DNA from: Bin55 sp009840545
Lineage (GTDB): Bacteria; Pseudomonadota; Gammaproteobacteria; Pseudomonadales; Azotimanducaceae
Assembly (NCBI GenBank): GCA_965208815.1
Contig: OZ242357.1
Location: forward strand, 1,550,001 to 1,614,000
DNA: 64,000 nt
Reading direction: 5' to 3'
Part shown: piece after piece, positions 18,961-27,403 of the stretch
Numbering within the stretch: position 1 is the stretch's first letter
Layout of the letters: each line of letters opens with the position of its first letter
Notes under the pieces: model-generated
What the model was told of the DNA's origin: nothing
The model's input: only the letters and a program-made list of their open reading frames with translations
Database searches by the model: none
Position numbers and translations under genes: made by a program

Positions 18961-19094
18961 TAGGAGTCAACAATTGCTATTTTAGCCCAAGCCTGCGCCT
19001 AATTCCTTACTACCACGCTCCGACAGTGACAGACTTGCTGTGTCGAAGTGTCAAGCTTCATAATATACACCTTACGCGGGACAGGAGCTAGAGT

Positions 19095-20984
19095 ATGTGG
19101 CATTTTCGAGTCATGGCTCGTGGGGAAATGAACCAAGATCCAGTTCAAGATGATTACTTCAATACTGCCGCTTTGGACAGCTACTCAGATGCGCTGGTCA
19201 GGGAGGCTATCCAGAATAGTCTTGATGCCAAGTCCGACGACTCGCATGGCCCTGTTCGTGTTCGAATCACGTTTCCACCTGACTCGGATCTCCCAGATCC
19301 CGCGGATGCAGCACATTATCTGGATAGTCTATGGGATCATATCAAGGCCACCCCTGTTATCGAACATGTACCGAGTACCGACAAAAAGGTACCGTTCTTG
19401 TTGTTCGAGGACTTTGGTACGCGCGGGCTTGTCGGTGATCCTCATGCTTTTGAGGATCCGGAGCATGGCGAATTGGCGGATTTTTTCTATTTCTGGCGCA
19501 ATGTCGGACGCGGCAAGAAAACGGGCGAGGAGCGCGGCAGATGGGGTCTAGGCAAGACGATGTTTCCGGCTTCCAGCGAGATCCACGCATTTTTTGGGCT
19601 CACTTTGCGTGACGGAGATAGACGCCCCTTGCTCATGGGTCAATCTACACTGTCTATCCATCATATTGATGGGAAGAAACACTGTCCGTACGGATTTTAT
19701 GCCGATCAAGCTAAAGAGGACCAGTTCGCTTTACCCATAACGGACTCAAACCGAATTGGCAATTTTTGCTCAACCTTTTCGATCTCGCGGCAATCAGAAA
19801 CAGGTCTATCTGTCGTTGTTCCCTACCCCCGAGATGGGATCAATGCACCAGACGTTCTGACATCAGTTGTCAGACACTACTTCTACCCGATCCTTGCGGG
19901 AGGATTGCTTGTAGAGGTCGCATTTGAGGGTGAAGTTGTTACAGTTGAATCAAACACCATAGACGATGTTGTTCGAGAATATTTCACCAAAGAGAGCAGC
20001 ACGATTCTGGGCACGCTCGATTTGGCCAAGTGGTATATAACCGTTTCCGATGAGGACAAGGAGCGTGCACAAGATCCGATACCCAATCGTAGCCCAATTT
20101 GGAAAGCTGAGATGTTCACTACCAGTCAAATCAATAGCTTTGCTGAGGCACTTGATTCGCTCCAACCTGTTTGCGCAAGAATTCCAGTATACGTTCTGCC
20201 TCAAGGCGGACAGCGAGAACTTTCTCATTTCGATGTGGTCCTTGAGCGTGATCCAGAGCTTGAAGGTTCGCTAGATGAGTTTATCCGGTCTGGAATCACT
20301 ATCACTGGTGTTTCGTCGCTTCGCGAAAACGGAATCAGAGCTCTTGTTATTGCTGATGACCAGCCAATTTCAACGATGCTGGGTGATTCTGAGAACCCTG
20401 CGCACACAGAGTGGCAGGATCGATCCACTCACTTCATCGGAAAGTATAGGATGGGCAAGTCTACGCTTGCATTTGTAAGAGCTGCCCCGCAAGGACTGTT
20501 GAGACTACTAAACAAACACTCGGAGCAGATTGATGATACAACCCTGCGGCAACTGTTTCCTGACCCTTCTTCAAAAGGAGGCAAGGAGGTCAACAAACCC
20601 GGTAGAGTACATAAACCAAGAGGAAAACAGCACCAAAAAATTAAGGTCGATGTAAAAAGTCGGCCGAAAATCTTCCGATTATCTCGTAATGTGGACGGCT
20701 TTACGGCATCGCTTGCAGAAGCGGGCCAAAAGGCAACGCCAATGCGAATACGGCTTCGGCTTGCTTACGATGTTCGGCGGGGAAATCCGTATAGCCGATG
20801 GAATGTCGCCGACTTCGACCTTGGGGAGGATCTCAAGAGAATAACGCACTCTGGCGGCGATTTGCTCAACGCCGACGGAAACAGACTAGAAATTCTGGCG
20901 ATATCGTCAGACTGGAAATTGCAACTGACGGGGTTTGATCCGCAGAGGGATCTTATTGTCGACATCCGCAGGGAGGCAAGCTGA
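19095..20984 (+). CDS. Hsp90/MutL-type GHKL ATPase of the R-M island
   Basis: Predicted 629 aa. An AGGAG element precedes the ATG. The N-terminal third has the Bergerat fold: REAIQNSLDAK (E37, N41, D44), FEDFGTRGL as the D-x-G motif, and RGRWGLGKTMFPASS as the glycine-rich lid. The remainder (~400 aa) is not a known kinase, gyrase or MutL tail. GHKL ATPases of the MutL/MORC kind are known to recur next to restriction-modification genes, where they are thought to remodel DNA or gate restriction. It heads a three-gene operon with coupled downstream genes. The role here is inferred from context. Confidence 0.85.
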   Translation: MWHFRVMARGEMNQDPVQDDYFNTAALDSYSDALVREAIQNSLDAKSDDSHGPVRVRITFPPDSDLPDPADAAHYLDSLWDHIKATPVIEHVPSTDKKVPFLLFEDFGTRGLVGDPHAFEDPEHGELADFFYFWRNVGRGKKTGEERGRWGLGKTMFPASSEIHAFFGLTLRDGDRRPLLMGQSTLSIHHIDGKKHCPYGFYADQAKEDQFALPITDSNRIGNFCSTFSISRQSETGLSVVVPYPRDGINAPDVLTSVVRHYFYPILAGGLLVEVAFEGEVVTVESNTIDDVVREYFTKESSTILGTLDLAKWYITVSDEDKERAQDPIPNRSPIWKAEMFTTSQINSFAEALDSLQPVCARIPVYVLPQGGQRELSHFDVVLERDPELEGSLDEFIRSGITITGVSSLRENGIRALVIADDQPISTMLGDSENPAHTEWQDRSTHFIGKYRMGKSTLAFVRAAPQGLLRLLNKHSEQIDDTTLRQLFPDPSSKGGKEVNKPGRVHKPRGKQHQKIKVDVKSRPKIFRLSRNVDGFTASLAEAGQKATPMRIRLRLAYDVRRGNPYSRWNVADFDLGEDLKRITHSGGDLLNADGNRLEILAISSDWKLQLTGFDPQRDLIVDIRREAS

Positions 20985-20985
20985 C

Positions 20986-21765
20986 GTGCAAAGACGATTC
21001 AATTACACGGGTCGGCAACGCATCAGAAAGAACGACATTTCCTTCTCTATAACGGCAGACGATGAGGGTAACGAAAAGTTCCACGCCGACATCCACTTGG
21101 GGAGTTACGAGTTGCCACCAGATGCAAAGGTTTGGGTCGAAGCGTATGACCGTAACGCGCTCATGAGATTCCCGTTCGGAACTGCTGCACAGCCAAACAG
21201 TGAAATCTCGACACAGTTGACTGATTTTAGGGACACAGACAGCTGCTACTTTAGGGTAAAGGTTGTAGATCCATTACGCCGCTCACGATTGCTCGCGGTC
21301 GCAGATTCGGTAACCCCTTCACATCGCCAGGACGAAGACGTGGCTGCCAAGTCATTGCTGAGTGTAACCACGAGGGGTCTTGAGTCGGTACCGTGGAAGC
21401 TTGAATTTCAACCAGCTGATCATCCGCTCCTTGTAATTAACAATCGCATTGACGCAGGCAAGTCCTTGGCAAGGTCTAATCTCTTTTTCCAAGCACTTGT
21501 CCTCCCAGCTATTTTTGATCAGGTATTGCGCCAGATATTGTTCGAACAAAAATATGTTCCAGCGGAATCACCTGACGATGAAGATTTGTGGAAAGAGGGT
21601 TGGTTGGATTTTGCCGGATGTTTGCCGGGTAATACGCGCCTCTCTATTGATCAAGAAATCCCAGACGATGAAAAAGAAAAGTGGATCGAGGATGCGCGTA
21701 TTGGGTTTTGTACGGACATAAATGCGATCTACAAGGTCAAGAGCGAGCTTAAGGAGGACTCCTAA
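20986..21765 (+). CDS. Unknown R-M-island protein, middle gene of GHKL operon
   Basis: The start chosen is GTG 20986-20988, one base after the ATPase stop, because GGGAGG lies at 20971-20976 at suitable spacing. This gives 259 aa; an ATG at 20935 lies inside the ATPase gene. The N-terminal half is beta-rich (SFSITADDEGNEKFHADIHL), the C-terminal half helical and acidic. No motif, signal peptide or membrane segment was recognised. Tight coupling to the genes on both sides argues for a complex with the GHKL ATPase. No function assigned. Confidence 0.8.
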   Translation: MQRRFNYTGRQRIRKNDISFSITADDEGNEKFHADIHLGSYELPPDAKVWVEAYDRNALMRFPFGTAAQPNSEISTQLTDFRDTDSCYFRVKVVDPLRRSRLLAVADSVTPSHRQDEDVAAKSLLSVTTRGLESVPWKLEFQPADHPLLVINNRIDAGKSLARSNLFFQALVLPAIFDQVLRQILFEQKYVPAESPDDEDLWKEGWLDFAGCLPGNTRLSIDQEIPDDEKEKWIEDARIGFCTDINAIYKVKSELKEDS

Positions 21766-22490
21766 TGATGAGGCTTCGACGATTTAACAAGAAAGGCATT
21801 CGGAAGTTCGCAATGTTGCTCGAGTCCCTGAGGCAGGGCGAATCTGTCGGGACACCTTTAGATTTCCTGAATACTGGAGAGTATTCCGAGGACATTTCAC
21901 AGGCGGAAGAGTTTGAAGTACAGGCATTTGATTCTCGACTTGAGCTGGCGTCCTTCGTCGATAACCTGTTAACGGATGTGGATTCCGGAGATGACATGAC
22001 CGACATCGGATTGTGGTCGTGGCTCGGGGCGGCATTTCTGGATGTGACTTGCCCGACAGATTCAGCAGGCATTCGAAGACCGGGTAAAGACTACAGGCAT
22101 ATACCAAGCAACGACTGGAAGGACTTCTACCGCCATCTTATTAGAGGTCCAGTCCGAATTTTCCGCTTGTTCAAGGACAATCCTAGTCCTGCATCCATAG
22201 TTCTTTGTCAGAACCCTCAGTCTCCGGGAGATTTCGTTGAGCAGCTGGCTTCACGTCAGGAGCGAATCACCAATCCTGCAATCATTGAGACTGCAAACAC
22301 CCTCTATTTTGATAGCAAGGCCGGGAAACCAAAGCGAGGTGCATCGCCGACATGGCGTAAACCGGGAACGCTTCGCCGGTATGGCGACATGCTCGATCAA
22401 CTAGATCTAACCCACGACTTGTATTCGATGTCGGCTGATGAACTAGCAGAACTGCTACCTGCCGAGTTTTCGGTCTACCTCGGAAAATAG
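21765..22490 (+). CDS. Unknown R-M-island protein, last gene of GHKL operon
   Basis: Predicted 241 aa. The ATG at 21765 overlaps the previous stop (TAATGATG); a second ATG follows directly at 21768. AAGGAGG at 21751-21757 is a strong ribosome binding site. The N-terminus is basic and helical (MMRLRRFNKKGIRKFAMLLE); the centre contains WSWLGAAFLD and RHLIRGPVRIFRLF, and the C-terminus TWRKPGTLRRYGDMLDQLDL. Cytoplasmic, with no catalytic motif seen. The coupled arrangement with the ATPase and the 259-aa protein suggests one functional module next to the EcoRII-like pair. Confidence 0.8.
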   Translation: MMRLRRFNKKGIRKFAMLLESLRQGESVGTPLDFLNTGEYSEDISQAEEFEVQAFDSRLELASFVDNLLTDVDSGDDMTDIGLWSWLGAAFLDVTCPTDSAGIRRPGKDYRHIPSNDWKDFYRHLIRGPVRIFRLFKDNPSPASIVLCQNPQSPGDFVEQLASRQERITNPAIIETANTLYFDSKAGKPKRGASPTWRKPGTLRRYGDMLDQLDLTHDLYSMSADELAELLPAEFSVYLGK

Positions 22491-22494
22491 TCGA

Positions 22495-22672
22495 TTCTTC
22501 GCTTGTGCGATGTGCTACTGTGACTGGAATATCCTCTTCCAAGCCGTAGAAATACCTCGCGAGTTCGTCTATTGGTACATCTGGCGATTCTGAGAACACC
22601 AGCTTTCGCATCGCTTCCTAATCGAATGTGCTAATCACCTTCTGACTCCATCGAAAGCCCTAAACGCTGAAG
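22495..22672 (+). mobile_element. IS1595-like remnant, right flank of R-M island
   Basis: Plus-strand sequence here aligns with the reverse complement of about 15986-16130 over ~140 bases with small gaps, sharing for example cgagttcgtctat and a string equivalent to cgatggag. Translation shows EFVYWYIWRF, matching EFVYRYNWRF of the left remnant. It starts within a few bases of the last R-M-island stop codon. It is more decayed than the left copy and non-functional. Confidence 0.6.
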
Positions 22673-22709
22673 GTCACCAGCTCAGGTTTGTTGTAATTGT
22701 TTCTAGGTA

Positions 22710-22743
22710 TTATCGTAAAATTATCATGATTTTTTTACGATAA
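22710..22743. promoter_or_regulatory. Long palindrome just upstream of the AAA ATPase gene
   Basis: TTATCGTAAAA (22710-22720) is followed after 12 bases by its exact complement TTTTACGATAA (22733-22743). The second arm ends nine bases before the ATG at 22752. The symmetry and AT richness suggest an operator, or the end of an old mobile sequence, more than a terminator. Confidence 0.5.
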
Positions 22744-22751
22744 CACTTCAA

Positions 22752-23969
22752 ATGTTTTTGGAACGGTATGTCGAAAGGGAGTTTTTTTCTCTCCTAAATC
22801 AATACCGACAGATGATATTCCTGTCAGGACCTAGGCAAGTAGGTAAGACTACGGCAATACGCAACATGTCCGAACGTCTCTCCGTATCACACTACCTGAA
22901 TTGGGATAATGTCAGACATCGACAAAGATTCCTTCAAAATCCAGCCGACTTTGCATCTGAGATTGGTCTTGACCAAATTGCCGAAAACGCGATAGTTTGC
23001 ATATTCGACGAATTGCACAAATTTAGCCGTTGGCGAGATTTTCTGAAGGGTCTTCACGACTCGTACTCCACGTTCAATGCTGTCGTAACCGGTAGCGCAC
23101 AGTTAAACATTTTCAGTCGAGGAGGAGATAGTCTTCGCGGTCGATACTTTCCCTATACGTTGCATCCTCTATCGGTCGCAGAACTAGCTCGTTCACCAGA
23201 AGATCGAGAAGAAACAATATCCTCAACACCTCGGGAAATCCCAGACGACCAATGGAATGCACTATTGCGATTCGGAGGTTTTCCGGAACCGTTTGAACGA
23301 GCTAGTCAGCGCTTTCACAACCGTTGGACACTCTCGTTGAACGATCAAGTACTTCGCGAGGAAGTCCGCGACTTAACCCGTGTGCGAGAATTGAGTCAGA
23401 TTGAAGCTCTCGCACTGCAGGTTCGACATCGAGTTGGTCAATTGTCAACCTATCTAGGGCTAGCTCGTTCCGTTCAGAGTTCTGTCGACAGCGTACGTCG
23501 GTGGATCGCGATTTTGGAGTCACTATATTTTTGTTATAGGGTGACGCCGTGGTACAAAAACGTGGCCAGATCTCTGCGCAAAGAACCTAAGTTCTATCTT
23601 TGGGATTGGTCTCAGGTTCAAGATAGTGGTGCGAAGGCTGAGAATATAGTTGCAAGCGCATTGCTTAAGTCGGTCAATTGGTGGACTGAAAGTGGATTAG
23701 GAATCTACTCCCTTCACTTTCTACGCGACACGCAGAAGCGCGAAGTGGATTTCGTAGTTGTTAGAGATGGCGATCCTTGGTTTTTGGTTGGGGTTAAGTC
23801 CGGTTCGACCGCTTCCTTGTCGCCGCCATTGGCATACTTTCAGAATCAAATCGGAGCAAAACACGCATTCCAAGTCTCCATGGACTCATCCTTTGAACCT
23901 CGCAACTGCTTTGAAATTGAAACTCCAATTCGCGTTCCAGCGCGAAGCTTTCTTGCACAACTGGTTTGA
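22752..23969 (+). CDS. AAA ATPase with DUF4143-type C-terminal domain
   Basis: Predicted 405 aa. The N-terminus has Walker A GPRQVGKT (26-33), Walker B VCIFDELHK (around 80) and a sensor-like VVTGSAQLN. The C-terminal half is typical of AAA_14/DUF4143 proteins: HPLSVAEL, GGFPEP, SVDSVRRWIAILESLYFCYR, KFYLWDWSQV and a PD-(D/E)xK-like REVDFVVVRDG. Members are widespread in bacteria and archaea, and their job is unsettled (a defence or toxin-like role has been suggested). It stands alone, with a palindrome directly upstream. A decayed relative may exist at 29.2 kb. Confidence 0.88.
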   Translation: MFLERYVEREFFSLLNQYRQMIFLSGPRQVGKTTAIRNMSERLSVSHYLNWDNVRHRQRFLQNPADFASEIGLDQIAENAIVCIFDELHKFSRWRDFLKGLHDSYSTFNAVVTGSAQLNIFSRGGDSLRGRYFPYTLHPLSVAELARSPEDREETISSTPREIPDDQWNALLRFGGFPEPFERASQRFHNRWTLSLNDQVLREEVRDLTRVRELSQIEALALQVRHRVGQLSTYLGLARSVQSSVDSVRRWIAILESLYFCYRVTPWYKNVARSLRKEPKFYLWDWSQVQDSGAKAENIVASALLKSVNWWTESGLGIYSLHFLRDTQKREVDFVVVRDGDPWFLVGVKSGSTASLSPPLAYFQNQIGAKHAFQVSMDSSFEPRNCFEIETPIRVPARSFLAQLV

Positions 23970-24071
23970 GAATACCTTCACTGTGCTGAATCGCTTTCGA
24001 TGTGTTGTCTAGGAGTCGGAATGGCATCCCCTACCCTTCACCGCTACATCGAGAAATCTCAGAAGCGGAAC

Positions 24072-25853
24072 TCAATTCTCAGACATTGGATGCTGAACTA
24101 ACGGCGCAAGAGGCTGGGCCAACCCCGTAGATTGCACAGTGAATCCATCAAACAGCAAGGCAGGAGATACAACTGAGACAAAGCGCGGTACGTCGGCGTG
24201 GAAACGAAGGCCGATGAAACTTCGCCGCAACATCTGGTTGCGTGATACGAGCTGATGGTTGACATGCCAGCGTTCGGAAGACGCAGCTTTGATGTCTGCG
24301 AAGTCCGAAGAGTGGAAAAACGAGAGCGAAATCGGTAACGCACTCATTTCTCGTCCGTCTGGGTAAAGTATCGCAACATCAATCGCAGGATAAGGAGATC
24401 CTTCAGGAATTTGAGCTAATGGCAACTGATTCGCACCATCTGTTTCCTGAAGATCGGTGATACAGATGATCTTTTTGACCACCAGACCAAAGCCCAGATT
24501 CTTGGTCTTCACCAATTCCAACAACTTGGCGCGCATTTCCTCCATTGAGAGACCTTCACTTGTTTCAACTAGCAAGTTTCCTGGAGAAGGACCGCCCTGA
24601 CCTCGATTGCTTCCAGTGGAGCTGCTGAACTTGCTTGTCGGAGAGCGTGTTGATAGCATGCCTACAAGCTTCCCGTTTGAGATGAGCTCAGTTCGTCGAG
24701 CTGGCATGCCTTCGGCGTCAACAAGATAGTTTCCCATCATCAGGTTTCCCTCAAACTCTCTTACGGTCGGGTCATTGACTATGCTCAAAAACGATGGCAT
24801 TACACTGGAGTCGAGCAAATTCAAGAAAGGATTTCTTGTGAAAATCATCGATGCATATTGAGGGTCACTGAAGACTGGTTCAGGCTCGGAACTCAAGTGA
24901 TGCCCCAACGTCTGCGCAACGAGCATAGCGGCTGCTTTACCTTCGAACAGAATCGGTCCTGCGTATTGTTCGAGACGCACTGCCGCGCGTCGTTCGATAA
25001 GGCCATTCGCCATATGTGAAGCTTCCATCCGCAAGTCAGCGATGTCCCCAAGTCCGTCACAGTTGGAAGAATGGAAGGAGCGGGCATCGATAATCTCGGA
25101 ACCGTCCGTCGTTCGAGTCTTTGCGTGAGCTGTAGCTCTACAGATCGACGACTCTACACGATTGAAATTGCCTTCCGTATCCAAGTAGAGACGCTTTAGT
25201 ACTGAGGATCTTGCTGTGGAGGCCGAATGGTAAATCTCATGCATACCCTTAAATACTTGTGATAACTCTCTAGCAATAAAAGATATTTCACTGAGAGTAG
25301 GGATAGAGGAGATCGGATCGGACTCAAAGGTGAAGTTCTCTTCCTCAGAAAAGTCATTAGGTCTATTTGTTATTGACTGTCGAAGCAAAGCACTCTTCTT
25401 AGCGGAGAGGCTAGTTACAGCATTCTCGTAGGCTGTCTCGGTAGCATCTCGTATTACACGAGCAAGTTGGTCGTAATTGTCCGCCAATGGGAGACTTGCC
25501 TCGGTGAATTCTCCCGATGTCCGACGTATCAAGAACTGAGGGTCAATGGGGTACCAGTTGGTGTTGTCCAGTTCCTTCGATCCAACACGTATGACTACAC
25601 TCAGCAAGCGACTTTGACCAGATACCCTCTGAGTTTGCGCACCTAAGACGTAAGTGGAAGAGAGATTTGAAACTTCAGCCACCGTGTACGAAATGAAGTA
25701 TGGTTGGGGTGCATCTTCAAGTTGAAGCTCGGCTAGTGAGCGAGACATTTCGTCTTGCAACGCTCGAACGAGAACGTCGTTCTCCCCCGGCTCGGCGAGA
25801 CACTGAACGGAAAGGGCCAATATGCTCACGAGTACAAGAACCGAAGCTCTCAT
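24072..25853 (-). CDS. A1: secreted TldE/PmbA-like protein (type A)
   Basis: Predicted 593 aa with a signal peptide (MRASVLVLVSILALSVQCLA). The fold signature is that of the TldD/PmbA superfamily: an N-terminal PQPYFISYTV segment, then GPILFEGKAAAMLVAQTLGH at the TldD metal-motif position but without HExxxH, then IVNDPTVREFEGNLMMGNYL, GMPARRTELISNGKL and STGSNRG. E. coli TldE likewise lacks the zinc motif and pairs with TldD. Its ATG overlaps the stop of the interrupted B1 gene (ATGA, 25850-25853), so it was the second gene of a B-A pair. Since the IS insertion upstream, its expression may depend on the IS. Confidence 0.85.
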   Translation of the reverse strand: MRASVLVLVSILALSVQCLAEPGENDVLVRALQDEMSRSLAELQLEDAPQPYFISYTVAEVSNLSSTYVLGAQTQRVSGQSRLLSVVIRVGSKELDNTNWYPIDPQFLIRRTSGEFTEASLPLADNYDQLARVIRDATETAYENAVTSLSAKKSALLRQSITNRPNDFSEEENFTFESDPISSIPTLSEISFIARELSQVFKGMHEIYHSASTARSSVLKRLYLDTEGNFNRVESSICRATAHAKTRTTDGSEIIDARSFHSSNCDGLGDIADLRMEASHMANGLIERRAAVRLEQYAGPILFEGKAAAMLVAQTLGHHLSSEPEPVFSDPQYASMIFTRNPFLNLLDSSVMPSFLSIVNDPTVREFEGNLMMGNYLVDAEGMPARRTELISNGKLVGMLSTRSPTSKFSSSTGSNRGQGGPSPGNLLVETSEGLSMEEMRAKLLELVKTKNLGFGLVVKKIICITDLQETDGANQLPLAQIPEGSPYPAIDVAILYPDGREMSALPISLSFFHSSDFADIKAASSERWHVNHQLVSRNQMLRRSFIGLRFHADVPRFVSVVSPALLFDGFTVQSTGLAQPLAPLVQHPMSEN

Positions 25854-26006
25854 TGATCGTTCTCCAATGCTGGTATGGAGTTTTCTCTAGTCATCTGTGC
25901 CGGGGATGTGTTCGAGGTCTTGTCTGCTCCAAGCTTGATTTGGCTCAGCAAAATTGATGGAGCCACGGTAGATACTGGAACAGAACCAGACTCATCAGCG
26001 CTAATG
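25850..26006 (-). pseudogene. B1 3' end, separated by IS insertion
   Basis: The minus-strand frame here reads ADESGSVPVSTVAPSILLSQ and continues to a TGA overlapping the A1 ATG. This matches the C-terminal tail of the other type B proteins (AESGQVPVSSIAPSILVSQ in B3). With one copy of the 4-base target duplication removed, the frame joins exactly to the B1 5' part as N-D-I-S-A-D-E-S-G. It is therefore the displaced end of B1, not a separate gene. Confidence 0.9.
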
Positions 26007-26065
26007 TGTCTTGCTATCAAAATTAGCGGGAATTTTTCGGTGTAGAGAAATTTCGTGGTTCATGG

Positions 26066-27067
26066 CTACGCGGCCTTCCGTTCCATAGCTGCCTCCTCCA
26101 GTTTTTTCTTCGCCGCCCTCGCCCATTTCTGCCACTTCGGTATGACGACCGCCAGGCCGTCCTCGTAGACGTCGGCGGGCGTCAGTGGATCCTCCTTCTC
26201 GGAGGGCCGGAGCGCCCAGTGCGGCCGCACCCGGTTGTAGCGATCGCGGAACTCCTCGAGACACTGCCGGGCATGGTTGGGTCCGTCGTACATGCGCCAG
26301 TACACCTCCTCCTTCTTCAACGTCGAATGGAACCGCTCCAGCAGTCCCAGCTGTTGCGGGGTTCGATACTGGATCCGCACATGGGAGAACCGCTCCTCGA
26401 TGTGCTTCTGGAACTTGCGGGCCAGAAAGCACGAGCCGTTGTCGGTGACCAGCGTCGGCTCGCGATCCAGCGGACCGTGGAAGCGCTCCGCCTCGGCCCG
26501 GGCGAGATCCAGGGCGACCGCCACCGAGCCCGCGTTCTGGAACGGCGTCAGATGGCACGCCAGCAGGTACCGGGAGTAGTAGTCGATCACCGTCACCGCG
26601 TACCACCAGTGCCCCTGGGGCAGGTGGAGGTAGGTCACGTCCATCTGCCACAGATCGTTGGGGCGCGAGGGAAGCAGCTCGAACAGGTGCCTCGTCTGGT
26701 GCAGCTCGGCACGGCGGGGAGCCCGCTTCTGCAGCAGGTTCAGCTCCCGCATGATGCGGTACGTCAGACGGTCGGAATAGCCCGGACCGACGTCTCTCCG
26801 GGCCACCACCGCGATGCGCTTGTAGCCCCAGAAGGGATAGCGCCGGCAGAGCTCCCGGACCGCCTCGACGCGGACGGGATCGAGGGGATCCCGAGGTCGT
26901 CCCCGAGGTTCCGAGTCTCCCTTCGGAAGTCGGTACCACGTCGACGTCGACACTCCCAGATGGGTCAGCAGACGGGTCAGACGCAGCTTTCCGTTCCAGG
27001 CCTCCATCTCTTGGCGAACCCGATCGCGAAGCTCCTGCGTCACTCGGAGACCCCCAAGTTTTTTTTT
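26066..27067 (-). CDS. IS3-family transposase orfB (integrase domain)
   Basis: DDE transposase, about 330 aa. It has the HTH_21-like segment (YPFWGYKRIAVVARR), then the rve integrase core with LWQMDVTYL (first D), LVTDNGSCF (second D) and LLERFHSTLKKEEV (E). It has no good start of its own. The frame begins at an A9 run (27059-27067 on the plus strand as T9) where ribosomes reading orfA can slip, giving the usual OrfAB fusion. The longer open frame up to 27208 is antisense-like sequence overlapping orfA. Confidence 0.9.
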   Translation of the reverse strand, partial: KKKLGGLRVTQELRDRVRQEMEAWNGKLRLTRLLTHLGVSTSTWYRLPKGDSEPRGRPRDPLDPVRVEAVRELCRRYPFWGYKRIAVVARRDVGPGYSDRLTYRIMRELNLLQKRAPRRAELHQTRHLFELLPSRPNDLWQMDVTYLHLPQGHWWYAVTVIDYYSRYLLACHLTPFQNAGSVAVALDLARAEAERFHGPLDREPTLVTDNGSCFLARKFQKHIEERFSHVRIQYRTPQQLGLLERFHSTLKKEEVYWRMYDGPNHARQCLEEFRDRYNRVRPHWALRPSEKEDPLTPADVYEDGLAVVIPKWQKWARAAKKKLEEAAMERKAA

Positions 27068-27333
27068 AGCACTTTCAGAGCCACGGTCATCTCGCCGATC
27101 ACCTGGTCCCGCTGCGCCAGCTCCCGAGCGTGCCGTCGCCTCTCCGAGTCGCGGTCGGAACGTCCGTTCAAGCCGGCGAATCCAGCGCGAAGAAAGGCGT
27201 CGCGCCACTGGTACAGCGTGGGCTCGGAGATTGATGCCTCGCGGGCAAGATCCGATGCCGTGGCTTCCTTCCGAAGCAGACGAAGAACCAGCTCTCCTCG
27301 CTCCTCCGCCGTCAAGGCAACTCGTTTGGACAT
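27040..27333 (-). CDS. IS3-family transposase orfA (HTH protein)
   Basis: 97 aa. An N-terminal helix-turn-helix (ASDLAREASISEPTLYQWRD) and a short helical, leucine-zipper-like end (ELAQRDQVIGEMTVALKVLK) are typical of OrfA of IS3 elements. It ends shortly after the A9 slippery run, where frameshifting yields the OrfAB transposase. ATG 27331-27333 follows the left end of the element. Confidence 0.9.
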   Translation of the reverse strand: MSKRVALTAEERGELVLRLLRKEATASDLAREASISEPTLYQWRDAFLRAGFAGLNGRSDRDSERRRHARELAQRDQVIGEMTVALKVLKKNLGVSE

Positions 27334-27403
27334 GATTGTGTGCTCCTAGGGGAATCTATACTAAAACACCTCGTTTTGATTCCCACTATTTTTGAGCAAC
27401 ACA

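Larger units (their letters stand above)
26007..27403 (-). mobile_element. Complete IS3-family element inserted in B1
   Basis: 1397 bp, GC-rich compared with the host. The ends read inward as TGTCTTGCTATCAAAATTAG (from 26007) and TGTGTTGCTCAAAAATAG (from 27403), imperfect inverted repeats starting with TG as usual for the family. A 4-bp target duplication (aatg on the plus strand) lies at 26003-26006 and 27404-27407. It carries orfA and orfB with a frameshift site. All parts look intact, so it may still be active. Confidence 0.92.

Noticed and set aside
26219..27349. 376-codon plus-strand frame inside the IS3 element
   Set aside because: Antisense to orfA/orfB in GC-rich DNA; no start signal or family resemblance.
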